Part shown: piece after piece, positions 26,906-36,615 of the stretch
Position numbering within the stretch: position 1 is the stretch's first letter
Layout of the letters: the number at the start of each line of letters is the position of its first letter
Assembly (NCBI GenBank): GCA_021826925.1
Contig: JAKAYB010000003.1
Coordinates: 1 to 36,822 of the forward strand
From: Thermoplasmata archaeon
GTDB lineage: Archaea > Thermoplasmatota > Thermoplasmata > Thermoplasmatales > Thermoplasmataceae
DNA: 36,822 nucleotides
Reading direction: 5' to 3'
Notes under the pieces: generated by a model
Database searches by the model: none
Told to the model about the DNA's origin: nothing
What the model saw: the letters and a program-made list of their open reading frames with translations, nothing else
Position numbers and translations under genes: made by a program

Positions 26906-27877
26906 CTATGATACAAAAAGTTTTGATGCAGACGATTTCAGATCATTGAAGAGCTTACTCTTATTCTTTAAGTAGGCTAGATGAACCTGATCGAGTTCTA
27001 GTGTAGCATCGACAGGGAGTTCCGAGATTTTAAGATATTCTCTAAGGACCATGGATTCAAGTATACCTTCAAATAAAATAAGAAAATTGTTCTTAGTATA
27101 ACGTGTTGGTTTTGTTGTTGAAAATTTAGACATAAGATAGGCGATTAGGCTGCCTCGCGTGTAATCCCTCGATAATATCCGTTCAAGCCTCCTTAACTCT
27201 TTGATATCTGAAATTGAATAGTTACATGAGATTATCAGGTCCCTGAGAAGCCCAAGACGATAGTTTGACCACGAGGAATCCTTATCCTGGAAACGTATGC
27301 TCAGAACTTCATTTTTCTCCGCGTCGCTAAGTTTCATCAAGGATGTTGGAAAAGCGAAAACACCGTAATTAACCGTTAATCTGGAAAAAAGATCAATGTC
27401 TTCACCATTGGCTAACTCTCTCCACCCCCCGACTTGATCAATAAACTCGCGATTCATCAAGGAGAGTTCAGAATAAAATAGTCGCTTAATCTTCATCTTC
27501 AGAAAACCGTGGATTAAATCTGCATACTCAATTGGATAAGATATATTTGTGCAGAAAGGGACAATGTATTTTCCCTCAGATCTTTTGTACGCCATTTTCT
27601 TTCCGCTGCCGAAATTTCCCTTCTTTCCTTCGACAATTTGCAGATTTGGAATAGAATAAGAATATTCTTTCTTTGTCTCTTTCGCTACAGGTAAGCCTGA
27701 AATATTAGCAAGAATGAGCTCATAATCATTGCCTAGTTCTCTGGCTATTTCGTCAATGCTTTTAACGCTTGCCTCCAGCTTTGCGTCGAATTTATGTGCT
27801 GCGCCTATGAAGCTTATCTTAGGATTATACTCACGTGTCTCGAGGAATTCACGGCTTCCTAGATCAAGATGCTCCAT
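26906..27877 (-). CDS. glycosyltransferase family 2-like protein
   Basis: 323 aa; N-terminal 'EASVKSIDEIARELGNDYELILANISG', 'GSGKKMAYKRSEGKYIVPFCTNISYP', 'NREFIDQVGGWRELANGEDIDLFSRL'. Confidence 0.75.
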   Translation of the reverse strand: MEHLDLGSREFLETREYNPKISFIGAAHKFDAKLEASVKSIDEIARELGNDYELILANISGLPVAKETKKEYSYSIPNLQIVEGKKGNFGSGKKMAYKRSEGKYIVPFCTNISYPIEYADLIHGFLKMKIKRLFYSELSLMNREFIDQVGGWRELANGEDIDLFSRLTVNYGVFAFPTSLMKLSDAEKNEVLSIRFQDKDSSWSNYRLGLLRDLIISCNYSISDIKELRRLERILSRDYTRGSLIAYLMSKFSTTKPTRYTKNNFLILFEGILESMVLREYLKISELPVDATLELDQVHLAYLKNKSKLFNDLKSSASKLFVS

Positions 27878-27980
27878 ATTCTCAATATTTTATGTAATTC
27901 GAACACATTAAGGTTTTGATTTTTTTAGCAAAGTTAATTTTCATTATCGACTGTTTCCATTACGTCATTCGATCGTATAA

Positions 27981-28976
27981 TTACGAAAGTTTAACAGATA
28001 CGTTAGTTTTATCGGTTTTAACCGTTTTCCAGTCAGTATTCATAGATCTTAGGCCTTTCTTTTTCTGGATGTAATTAAAAGCGGAAAGCGCAGCAGTCGC
28101 CCCCTGACCTGCGGAGATCACTGCCTGTTTATATGGTATATCCGTAATGTCTCCACAGGCAAAAATCCCCTCAGCACTTGTGTTACCCAGTTTATCAGTA
28201 ATTATTTCCTTACTTGAGTTTAGTTTTACGAGGTCTTTTACAAAGTCGCTTTTGGCTATGTAGCCCATTTCAACGAACAACCCATCTATATTCAGTTCAA
28301 ACTCAGAAGGTGGATTAATGCCACGATTTAGAACTTTAACACTTTTTACTAACTTATCACCGTTTATTTCTTTAACGACCGAATTCAAGTAGAATTTGTT
28401 CTTTTGGTCAGAAACAAGTTGCTTATAGTTCTCATCATCCTTATCTACTCGTGAGCCTGTGTATATAATATGCAGTGTGGAGGCCACAGATGAGAGATAG
28501 ACAGCTTCTTGCAATACGTGATCCCCGATGCCAACAACAGCAATTTCTTTTCCTTTATAAAGGGGACCATCACAGACAGCACAGTAAGATACCCCATGAC
28601 CTGCAAGACGTTCCTCACCTGGAACATTCAAATTTCTTGGCGTCTTGCCGAATGCAAGTACCAAAGCCGTGGTTCTGAATTTCGATTCATTCGTCGAAAC
28701 AGAGAAATTACCATCACTGTCCCTTGTCACAGAAACAACTTCATCATAAACGTACTCGGTGCCATATTTCGATGCCTGTTGATGAAACTTATTCATAAGG
28801 TCGAAACCAGAAATGTTTTCAAAACCTGGATAATTCTCGATTTCATTGGTTAGAAGAGCCTGCCCCCCGATATCTTTTGATATAACAAGAGTTCTCAGGT
28901 TCTGCCTGGATAAGTAAAGTGCCGCGGACAGTCCAGCAGATGCCGCGCCAATAACTATTACGTCATAGCTTTCCAT
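27981..28976 (-). CDS. trxB: thioredoxin reductase-like FAD protein (no canonical NADPH motif)
   Basis: GAASAGLSAALYLSRQ, GVSYCAVCDGPLYKGKE (redox CxxC), GIFACGDITDIPYKQAVISAGQG. Confidence 0.95.
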   Translation of the reverse strand: MESYDVIVIGAASAGLSAALYLSRQNLRTLVISKDIGGQALLTNEIENYPGFENISGFDLMNKFHQQASKYGTEYVYDEVVSVTRDSDGNFSVSTNESKFRTTALVLAFGKTPRNLNVPGEERLAGHGVSYCAVCDGPLYKGKEIAVVGIGDHVLQEAVYLSSVASTLHIIYTGSRVDKDDENYKQLVSDQKNKFYLNSVVKEINGDKLVKSVKVLNRGINPPSEFELNIDGLFVEMGYIAKSDFVKDLVKLNSSKEIITDKLGNTSAEGIFACGDITDIPYKQAVISAGQGATAALSAFNYIQKKKGLRSMNTDWKTVKTDKTNVSVKLS

Positions 28977-28990
28977 GAAATATCAGTTCT

Positions 28991-29395
28991 TTACAGGTAT
29001 TTCCTAAGTTTTGCTTCCAGAACGCCTCGCGGAACTGCTCCTATCTGTGAATCGACCAGTCTGCCTTTCTTGAAAAACATTATAGTCGGTATACTTCTTA
29101 TCATGAACTGATTGGACACCAGTGGATTCTCATCGACATTCAGTTTTCCAAAAGCTGCTTTTCCAGAATAGTCTCTGGCGAGTTCTTCAACAATTGGTGA
29201 AACAAATCTGCAGGGTTGGCACCATTCAGCCCAGAAGTCCACTACAACTACATCGTTATTGGCAATTTCACTTGCAAAAGTCTGATCCGTTAAGACTTTG
29301 GGTTTACCATTATTTTGAGATGCTTGTTTATTATTTTGTCTTTCCATTATTTCCCTCATCATCTTCTGCCTTATCATATCTATGTTATCATCCAT
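28991..29395 (-). CDS. trxA: thioredoxin with ~45-aa N-terminal extension
   Basis: VVDFWAEWCQPCRFVSPIVEELA, IRSIPTIMFFKKG. Confidence 0.95.
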   Translation of the reverse strand: MDDNIDMIRQKMMREIMERQNNKQASQNNGKPKVLTDQTFASEIANNDVVVVDFWAEWCQPCRFVSPIVEELARDYSGKAAFGKLNVDENPLVSNQFMIRSIPTIMFFKKGRLVDSQIGAVPRGVLEAKLRKYL

Positions 29396-29865
29396 GTGAC
29401 AATCGCCTCATTTGCTTGAACAGTATTCAAAACTTATTAATGCATGGGATATTTATTTTACGATATTTTCTATTGCATGAAATTCTATTTTAATTCTGAG
29501 ATGCCAAGGTGTTCTGTGTTGCGATATGTGCACAATTTAAGGACACGCTCAAAATAACAAACAGACGAGTGGGGGAAGCCTCATCCCATCCAGAGCATCA
29601 TTTTCCTTTAAACAGCAGAGGGTTCGTTGTGGAGCCTATTGACGGGTATAACACTTCTTCAATGTATTCCAAAGTCTCTTGAATAAACTTTTGAGTGATA
29701 CATACAATTTTCTTACCGTGTCCATGCTTTTCGCGTGATATTTTTATTTCTACTATGATCCAAAATATAGATTACAAAAAAAGTGTTACCTTGTTGGTTT
29801 ATCTCCTTGAATGTGTTGATGTTCGACCATGTGTTGTATAGGAAATTTTGAATTACGACCATTGA

Positions 29866-31125
29866 TTAATCTTCTAAGAAGAAACTCATCATTGCTCCTG
29901 TTGACCAAGCCTGAGGGTAGCAAGGAGCTATTCTGAGATTATCATAAATTAAGGAACCGCCCTGAGTAACGCTGAAATATTCAGGCATTTTCCCCATTTT
30001 TGTGTAGGCTGCAATGATTCGCTCTCTGATTTCCCTGTACTCCCTTAGGTAACCTCTTCTCTTCAATCCCATTGCAATAATCCAGTTGTCCTGTGGCCAG
30101 ATTGCCCCCCTTTGATAAGCCTTGGCATCAAATCTTGGATCTCTGCTCGATAGAGAACGTAACCCAAATTCTGTCATCATGTCGTCCTCGAATATTCGTC
30201 CAATTATCTCCTTTTCACGTTTTCGACTAAGAATGCCACTGAATAACATGTGTGCGGCGTCACTAGTAACAGCCGTTTCAGCAACTCCATCACCGTCATA
30301 GGCAAGGGCGTAATATGATGTTTCATCTATCCAGAAATAGCTATCCAGATTTTCCCTGAGGTCGCGGATATGCCTTTCGGTATTCTCGAGAGTTTCAGCT
30401 AAGTTTTTGCTAGATTTGTAAAGCCCACCCTGCATGATTTCTTTCATCTTTACAAGAGCATAGTAGGCGTATCCTTGCACACCGACGGTATAAACAGGAG
30501 ATTTAAGCCGATCCATGATGTCACCTATTCCATCTCTCCATGACTGGGATTGCAATCCTGCTCCAATTAATGCTTTTTCGTATCCCAAAAAATAACCTCT
30601 GAAGCCATAATTTAATAAAAAAGCTAACGCATTATCTACGGCTGTCAATAATTGTTTGGAAAACGCCTTCTTCTTTCGTTGCCTTAATTCGAAGAAGAGG
30701 ATTATGAAAAGTGGAGTACTATCTACAGAGAAAAAACTTGGGCCTCTTTTCAACCATGGAATGGCCTCCCTCCTTGCCTCATAAACCGCAGGATCATCGT
30801 AGTATTCATGGAGGATCTTTCCAGGATACTCCCCCGTTTCTGCCACAACCTTTTTCCCTTGCAAAGAAGCGAGTGCATTTAATGTCTTAATTGCTATTTC
30901 AGGATCATAATCAAGTAGTTCCCAAGAAGAAATTATAGAATCGCGTCCAAATAATGCTCTGAATTTGGGGAAGCCAGCGTAAAGATATCCTTCTTTGCTC
31001 CGTAGCAAGGATATCTCCTTACCTAGTTTCTTTTTTACATTCTCTTCCATAACGCTTGAAGATATAATTCCGTTCGATAATAATGTTCCATAGGCAAACC
31101 TGACGCTTTTTGTAGTCTCACGCAT
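29866..31125 (-). CDS. glycogen-debranching / amylo-alpha-1,6-glucosidase-like glycosidase ((alpha/alpha)6 barrel)
   Basis: 419 aa; FPKFRALFGRDSIISSWELL, KILHEYYDDP, YQRGAIWPQDNWIIAMGLKR. Confidence 0.85.
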   Translation of the reverse strand: MRETTKSVRFAYGTLLSNGIISSSVMEENVKKKLGKEISLLRSKEGYLYAGFPKFRALFGRDSIISSWELLDYDPEIAIKTLNALASLQGKKVVAETGEYPGKILHEYYDDPAVYEARREAIPWLKRGPSFFSVDSTPLFIILFFELRQRKKKAFSKQLLTAVDNALAFLLNYGFRGYFLGYEKALIGAGLQSQSWRDGIGDIMDRLKSPVYTVGVQGYAYYALVKMKEIMQGGLYKSSKNLAETLENTERHIRDLRENLDSYFWIDETSYYALAYDGDGVAETAVTSDAAHMLFSGILSRKREKEIIGRIFEDDMMTEFGLRSLSSRDPRFDAKAYQRGAIWPQDNWIIAMGLKRRGYLREYREIRERIIAAYTKMGKMPEYFSVTQGGSLIYDNLRIAPCYPQAWSTGAMMSFFLED

Positions 31126-31173
31126 TGACCGTATATGATGAAACTCATAGGCTTATCTACTAGGTAAATATCT

Positions 31174-32127
31174 ATGAATATGACAGTAAACGGATTCTAC
31201 ACAGATCCCCTAGAACTGATAGGAAATACACCACTACTCAAGATGCGAAGGATGCCTAAGATAGGTGGAGCAGATGTTTTTGTTAAGCTTGAGTACTTTA
31301 ACCTAGGCGGTTCTATTAAGGATAGGGCTGCAAAGTACATAATTGAATATGCAGAGTCTGCAGGATTATTGAAACCAGATATTGAGATACTTGAGGCTAC
31401 TTCTGGAAATACAGGGATAGCCATTGCCATGCTCTCTGCTGCAAAGAATTACAATTGTACCATAATAATGCCAGAATCAGCCAGTGCGGAGAGAAGAAAA
31501 ATAATAAGTGCCTACGGAGCAAAACTAATACTTACCCCTGGGAACTTGGGAACAGCAGGAGCCATAGAGCTGAAGAATAAACTTTTGATGAAGAATCCGG
31601 GGAGATATATAGATCTTGATCAATTTAGTAACCCCGCGAATGTTTACGCACATTATTCTGGAACGGCTGTAGAGATACTCAAGCAGCTGGGTGGGACACC
31701 ACAGGCTGTTGTGATTCCAGTTGGTACTGGTGGTACAAGCATGGGCATTTCCCTACGAATGAAAAAGGTTGACAGTAGAGTAAAGATTGTCGGAGTAGCT
31801 CCTGCACTTGGAGTCAAGATCGACGGAATTAGGAATCCAAAGGACGAAAACCCATCTAAACTCATAAGAATGGATGCTTTTGACGAATTCATAGAAATAA
31901 ATGAAGAAATGAAGCAAAGAATGTTAAACACACTAAGGAATGCAGCAAGGACGGAGGGCATTTTTCTTGGCCCAAGCTCCGGGTGCGCACTTCATATTGC
32001 GCTGGAAATAGCAGAGACCATGAAACCTGAAGAGAAGGTAGTCGCAATAGCGCCTGACAACGGAATGAAATATCTTTCAACAGACAGTTTTCCTGATTTG
32101 AGCACTGATTCCGCGAACATAATTTAA
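31174..32127 (+). CDS. PLP-dependent cysteine synthase family protein
   Basis: ELIGNTPLLKMRRM, FNLGGSIKDRAAKYII (PLP Lys), EATSGNTGIAIAM, PVGTGGTSMGIS, GPSSGCALHIAL. Confidence 0.95.
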   Translation: MNMTVNGFYTDPLELIGNTPLLKMRRMPKIGGADVFVKLEYFNLGGSIKDRAAKYIIEYAESAGLLKPDIEILEATSGNTGIAIAMLSAAKNYNCTIIMPESASAERRKIISAYGAKLILTPGNLGTAGAIELKNKLLMKNPGRYIDLDQFSNPANVYAHYSGTAVEILKQLGGTPQAVVIPVGTGGTSMGISLRMKKVDSRVKIVGVAPALGVKIDGIRNPKDENPSKLIRMDAFDEFIEINEEMKQRMLNTLRNAARTEGIFLGPSSGCALHIALEIAETMKPEEKVVAIAPDNGMKYLSTDSFPDLSTDSANII

Positions 32128-32195
32128 TGCCCTCTGGATTTTCTGAGAAAGTCATGAAGACGTTATGTTTTTATTTTTACTGAAGTTTACCACGG

Positions 32196-33467
32196 GTGTC
32201 ATATATCAGTGCCGATGTTGTCGTAATTGGCGCAGGAATTGTAGGACTATCTTCAGCATACTACATAAAGAAGAACCACCCGGAAAAGAACGTATTGGTT
32301 GTCGACGAGGCCCATACGTTTGGACAGGGAAACACAGGAAAGAGTGCTGCTGGATTCAGAGATCTTTTCACCTCGGATATAAATTTCAAGCTTTCCAATT
32401 CATCGATAAAATTCTACTCCGACACACAGAAAAACGGGATAGACCTTGGAATGGAATTCGTTGGGTATCTGTTTCTTCTAGACAACGAAAATTCAAACAT
32501 AAAATATCTTATGGATCTGGCTAAAAAGACTCAGGTAAGGGAACTAAAGGTAAGTGACCTGGAGAAGTACGAATTTTTGCAAACAAAATTACCGTCAGAA
32601 GTAAAATCCATGCTTAACTTGAGTGATATAGATCTCGCATTTATAGGCGAAAATTGTGGTATTATTGAACCGGAACTTGTAGCCGAACACTACTACAATC
32701 TTGCTGTAAATGAAGGTGTTCAGTTCAAATTTGATTCTAAGGTGAAGCCATTAAAACTTGATGCTAAAGATAAACTCGACTTCCCTGGAGAGCCTTTTAT
32801 TTGGCAGGAATATATATTAAGATCAATTGAAACAGAAACTGATCATATCAGATTTGATGATCTCGTTCTGGCATCTGATGTTTGGACGACTGAGCTTCTT
32901 GACCCTACGGGCATAGATTCGCATGTCAGACCGAAAAAGAGACAGATATTTCAGCTTAGTGGAGGGCCAGTTGATAAAATTTTAAGCTCGTGGAAAGAAA
33001 ATCGTGAAAATATTTTCCCTTTCACGATACTCCCCGCGCATGGAGTCTACATAAGACCCGCCCCAAGGTATCATTCCTTATGGATAGGTTGTGCTGATGA
33101 CTACAACAGGGATTTTTCTCTTGTAGACGATCCGCAGGCTGAGGACGATTTCTACAGTTATAACATAGCTCAAGTCCTTGGTTCTTATCTCCCTTCTATC
33201 GGAGATGCAAAAATTACAGGAAAATGGGCAGGATATTACTCCTATAATACTATAGACATGACGCCTTATATTTTCAGGGAACTCAACATTATAGTTGCCA
33301 CTGGCACAAGTGGAAGTGGGATCATGAAAGCTGACAGTATAGGCAGAGTTGTTGAAGCCCTATTTTCCAACAAGGATGAGACAGAATTATACAATGGTGC
33401 TGTGATCAAGACATCCTCCCTGGGACTGCGAAACAGGTCTGTACAGCACGAAAATTTGGTACTCTAG
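32196..33467 (+). CDS. FAD-dependent oxidoreductase, DAO family
   Basis: GTG start; VVVIGAGIVGLSSAYYIKKNHPEKNVLVVD dinucleotide fold; GNTGKSAAGFRDLF; C-terminal IIVATGTSGSGIMKADSIGR. Confidence 0.92.
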   Translation: MSYISADVVVIGAGIVGLSSAYYIKKNHPEKNVLVVDEAHTFGQGNTGKSAAGFRDLFTSDINFKLSNSSIKFYSDTQKNGIDLGMEFVGYLFLLDNENSNIKYLMDLAKKTQVRELKVSDLEKYEFLQTKLPSEVKSMLNLSDIDLAFIGENCGIIEPELVAEHYYNLAVNEGVQFKFDSKVKPLKLDAKDKLDFPGEPFIWQEYILRSIETETDHIRFDDLVLASDVWTTELLDPTGIDSHVRPKKRQIFQLSGGPVDKILSSWKENRENIFPFTILPAHGVYIRPAPRYHSLWIGCADDYNRDFSLVDDPQAEDDFYSYNIAQVLGSYLPSIGDAKITGKWAGYYSYNTIDMTPYIFRELNIIVATGTSGSGIMKADSIGRVVEALFSNKDETELYNGAVIKTSSLGLRNRSVQHENLVL

Positions 33468-34189
33468 ACAAGAATACAATCGTCCGTTTTAAAGCATCTT
33501 GCAACGATTTCTCTTCCATTCTTCAGTTTAACAAATAAGGAAAAGTAATCAATTGCAGATAATGTCTTTATAGCTAGCTCAGCTATTTCGAGAAAATCGT
33601 TGATTGAAATCTTCACGACCGAGACCTTGATCTTTTCACCCATTATGCGAGTTATGCGCCTAATACCATCGTTGGGATCCAACACAATACCATAATCCTG
33701 GATCACACCAAGTTCAAATTTTTTAACATTACTTTCCAACTGAGATGGGATGATCAACCAGATCTTCCCGTAAAACATATCCAGGTTGGTTGAATTTTCA
33801 CCGGGTATTCCCGAGTAATTATTAGAGAAGGTTTTATGGTGGCAGCTTTCACACAGTGTTATGAGATTTTTGAACGTATCTTTTCCTCCATCTTTTCTCG
33901 GAATTATGTGGTGAACCTCGACTGAGAAATGGAGCTTATCATAGTTCTTGGAAGAATCAACGGGTCCCAGATAGTTCGCACCACATATTCTACACGCATA
34001 ATTGTCTCTTACTAGGACGGCTTGAGAAACAATATTCCAGGGAATACTGCTTCCAGATCTGTCGCCCTTAGGATCAAAATCTGAAACATCTGCTATGCCA
34101 AATTTTTGAGAAACATAACGCAATGTAGAAAGGGAAAGTTCAGGAATATCCTTATACGCTGTCATCTTGAAAATTTGTGCTTTATCCAC
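33464..34189 (-). CDS. HNH endonuclease-domain protein
   Basis: VRDNYACRICGANYLG...FSVEVHHIIPRKDGGKDTFKNLITLCESCHHKTF. Confidence 0.9.
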   Translation of the reverse strand: MDKAQIFKMTAYKDIPELSLSTLRYVSQKFGIADVSDFDPKGDRSGSSIPWNIVSQAVLVRDNYACRICGANYLGPVDSSKNYDKLHFSVEVHHIIPRKDGGKDTFKNLITLCESCHHKTFSNNYSGIPGENSTNLDMFYGKIWLIIPSQLESNVKKFELGVIQDYGIVLDPNDGIRRITRIMGEKIKVSVVKISINDFLEIAELAIKTLSAIDYFSLFVKLKNGREIVARCFKTDDCILV

Positions 34190-34201
34190 TCCTTAAAATA
34201 T

Positions 34202-35302
34202 TCAAACATAGGTATTGAACTTATCGAATGCTTTTCGTTGTTCTGAAGGAGTACCGAGATCACTAGGACTTTCTCCCCAAATAAATTCTGTTTTCTGCTT
34301 TTCTACAAACTCCTGGATCAGCCCTTTATCTATGCTCATGAGCACGAGGCTGGGGCCAGTATCTGCAGTTATGTATATTCCTTCATGCTTTTTCTGAAAA
34401 TCGATGAAATTTAGCAAAATTTTCAACGATTGCGGTGAGTGTATAAACACGCCCTGTGAAAGTAAAACAGAATGCATTCTGTACATTTCCTGCTGCCCAA
34501 GATAAAGCAAATTATCAATATCATACCCACTCTGGATAATGCCTTCTATCTCTCCAGCCTTCATTGCCGCCCATTCAGGATAAAACGGCGACCTTGGTGC
34601 TATCTCATGTGCATTAGAGGTCTGAATAACCGAGGGAAATGGATAACAACCAAAATGTATCTTGCCAACATCAACCGGAAGCCTTGACCCATAACTTGTT
34701 TCCTCACGAATGTATGGGTACGACATCCAAATGGAGATACCGCCAGAAACCGACCGGGTTCCAGAACCAGAAACCAGTCTGGCTAACCTAGAGATCATCG
34801 ATACTTCCTTTAGGGCGTCATCGCCGAAGACATTGGAAACCAACGATCGTGCAGTTGCTGCAGCAATGGCCGCCGATTCACCAAGGCCTTTACCTAATTT
34901 GTACTTTCTCTTGCGAGTTATTTTGAACTGGAAGGATCCTTTTATATCGTAAATATTTTTGAAAAATTCAAGCGCCCGTCTTGCTCTTTCTGTATACGTA
35001 GGTTTCTCCTCACCATCAAGTATTACATGGTCTCTGCCGGTATCCCTAATAAAAACACATTCAGAAAGGGCAATGGAAAAATCTGTCAACAAGGAAATAG
35101 AGGGAAAATTTGCAATGTTAATCGATTTGTCAAAGTAGCCAAGAAACTTTTCGAAACCAGTAATTGGGTATCCGATTCCGTAAGACTTTTTTCCGTCTTC
35201 AAGTGCTGGCTCAAAATTATGAAATCCTCTGATCACACCATTTTCGACGAGTTCTGATTCAATCCTTTTAAATGACGATCCATCAGACATATTTGATTTC
35301 AC
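34202..35302 (-). CDS. GHMP-superfamily decarboxylase, likely mevalonate 3,5-bisphosphate decarboxylase (Thermoplasma-type)
   Basis: 366 aa; KYKLGKGLGESAAIAAATARSLV, GSGTRSVSGGISIWMSYP, and retained catalytic-Asp motif ITADTGPSLVLMS. Confidence 0.75.
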   Translation of the reverse strand: MKSNMSDGSSFKRIESELVENGVIRGFHNFEPALEDGKKSYGIGYPITGFEKFLGYFDKSINIANFPSISLLTDFSIALSECVFIRDTGRDHVILDGEEKPTYTERARRALEFFKNIYDIKGSFQFKITRKRKYKLGKGLGESAAIAAATARSLVSNVFGDDALKEVSMISRLARLVSGSGTRSVSGGISIWMSYPYIREETSYGSRLPVDVGKIHFGCYPFPSVIQTSNAHEIAPRSPFYPEWAAMKAGEIEGIIQSGYDIDNLLYLGQQEMYRMHSVLLSQGVFIHSPQSLKILLNFIDFQKKHEGIYITADTGPSLVLMSIDKGLIQEFVEKQKTEFIWGESPSDLGTPSEQRKAFDKFNTYV

Positions 35303-35407
35303 CTGGGGAGATTTGAGATGCCGCCCAAATTTATATTAGATTTATAATTTATTAATGCTTATTTGTTTAATTAATGTTGTTATCCAGAACGCCCATGGCA
35401 TGATTCA

Positions 35408-36028
35408 CTATCGGCCACGTACATACTGTGAAATTTTCATTCTTGACACATAATAATCTGTAGTATCAAAAACTGGGATATTGAAGGTCTTGCATTCTTT
35501 CATTGACGTATCCATAAGAATCCGGTATCTTGGCAACTGGTCAGCGAGGCGATTGCCTGGAGATCCAGAATGGGTAAACTTTGTCCTTTCGAGTAGTTTC
35601 TTCGCATTTTCCTCCATATTTTCGACGTAAAGATATAGCATTATGATCTCGTTTCTTATATCGACGTCGACTAGCGAGGGGAGAAAGTAAAGAGATTCAA
35701 GGATAACACTCTCCCCGTTACTAATTGCGCGTCTGAATACAGAATTAAAGCCCTTGTTTATTAGTTCTGCCTGCTCTCTGAATCCTTTCTCTATGTTTTC
35801 CCTGCTATCTGTTCCAAATTGCTTCCATGCATCATAGACGCTATGCTGTATTACATTATCACCGGGAAAAAAAGGTCTCATGAATTCCCTAAGATAATCA
35901 CCAGAAAGCACTATATCAACGTTAAGTGCCTTTGCAAGATAACCAGAAATGCTTGTTTTACCGACGCCCGGTATACCACCAATAAATATTACATATTTCG
36001 AATTTTTCAATCGACCACCTCTGGCCAT
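35408..36028 (-). CDS. 2-phosphoglycerate-kinase-like P-loop kinase, candidate mevalonate-3-phosphate 5-kinase
   Basis: 206 aa; Walker A GGIPGVGKTS, 'VLSGDYLREFMRPFF'; next to the decarboxylase gene. Confidence 0.6.
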   Translation of the reverse strand: MARGGRLKNSKYVIFIGGIPGVGKTSISGYLAKALNVDIVLSGDYLREFMRPFFPGDNVIQHSVYDAWKQFGTDSRENIEKGFREQAELINKGFNSVFRRAISNGESVILESLYFLPSLVDVDIRNEIIMLYLYVENMEENAKKLLERTKFTHSGSPGNRLADQLPRYRILMDTSMKECKTFNIPVFDTTDYYVSRMKISQYVRGR

Positions 36029-36615
36029 AGTTTCATCAGATCCCTGGAATCTATTACCTCATTATACTGTGATATAATATCAAGAGCTTCATAGTATACC
36101 CTCTCTGAATATGTGGACGTAGCATCAGAAATCACAAATGGGATATAACCGTTATCCAACGCAGAGGCGGAGCTACGCAAAACATCAACTTCTGTGAAAA
36201 ATCCAGTTATGAATAGGATTTTTTTGCCACTAGATCTAATAGATCTTTTAACCTCTTCATTCATAAATATATCAGGAGATTGAACTTTTACTGGACTCAC
36301 GTTTAGAGTATAATTTGCAAATTGATCCACAAACTTCTTATCAAGCCTTGAAGGGGGCGTTATTCTTTCTTTGCGGCGATTTTCTTTTAGTTTATAGTAA
36401 CTATACAACTCGTCATCTTTGATGGTCCTTTCCTCGATGTTAAGGAACAATTCAGGAATTTGAAACTTATCGCAAGCATGTTTCAGAAAATCCAGTGCGG
36501 TTATTACTTCAAATTTACTGAAAACCTTGCTAAATGTTTCGAGTTTATGATTCAGGTGAAGTACCAGAATTTTCTTTTCATTAATAATATCTGATAGTGA
36601 AGACAATGGGTCCAT
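36007..36615 (-). CDS. isochorismatase-like cysteine hydrolase-fold protein
   Basis: 202 aa; KILVLHLNHKLETF, VQSPDIFMNEEVKRSIRSSGKKILFITGFFTEVDVLRSSASALDNGYIPFVISDATSTYSE; 22-nt overlap with the downstream kinase gene. Confidence 0.75.
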   Translation of the reverse strand: MDPLSSLSDIINEKKILVLHLNHKLETFSKVFSKFEVITALDFLKHACDKFQIPELFLNIEERTIKDDELYSYYKLKENRRKERITPPSRLDKKFVDQFANYTLNVSPVKVQSPDIFMNEEVKRSIRSSGKKILFITGFFTEVDVLRSSASALDNGYIPFVISDATSTYSERVYYEALDIISQYNEVIDSRDLMKLWPEVVD

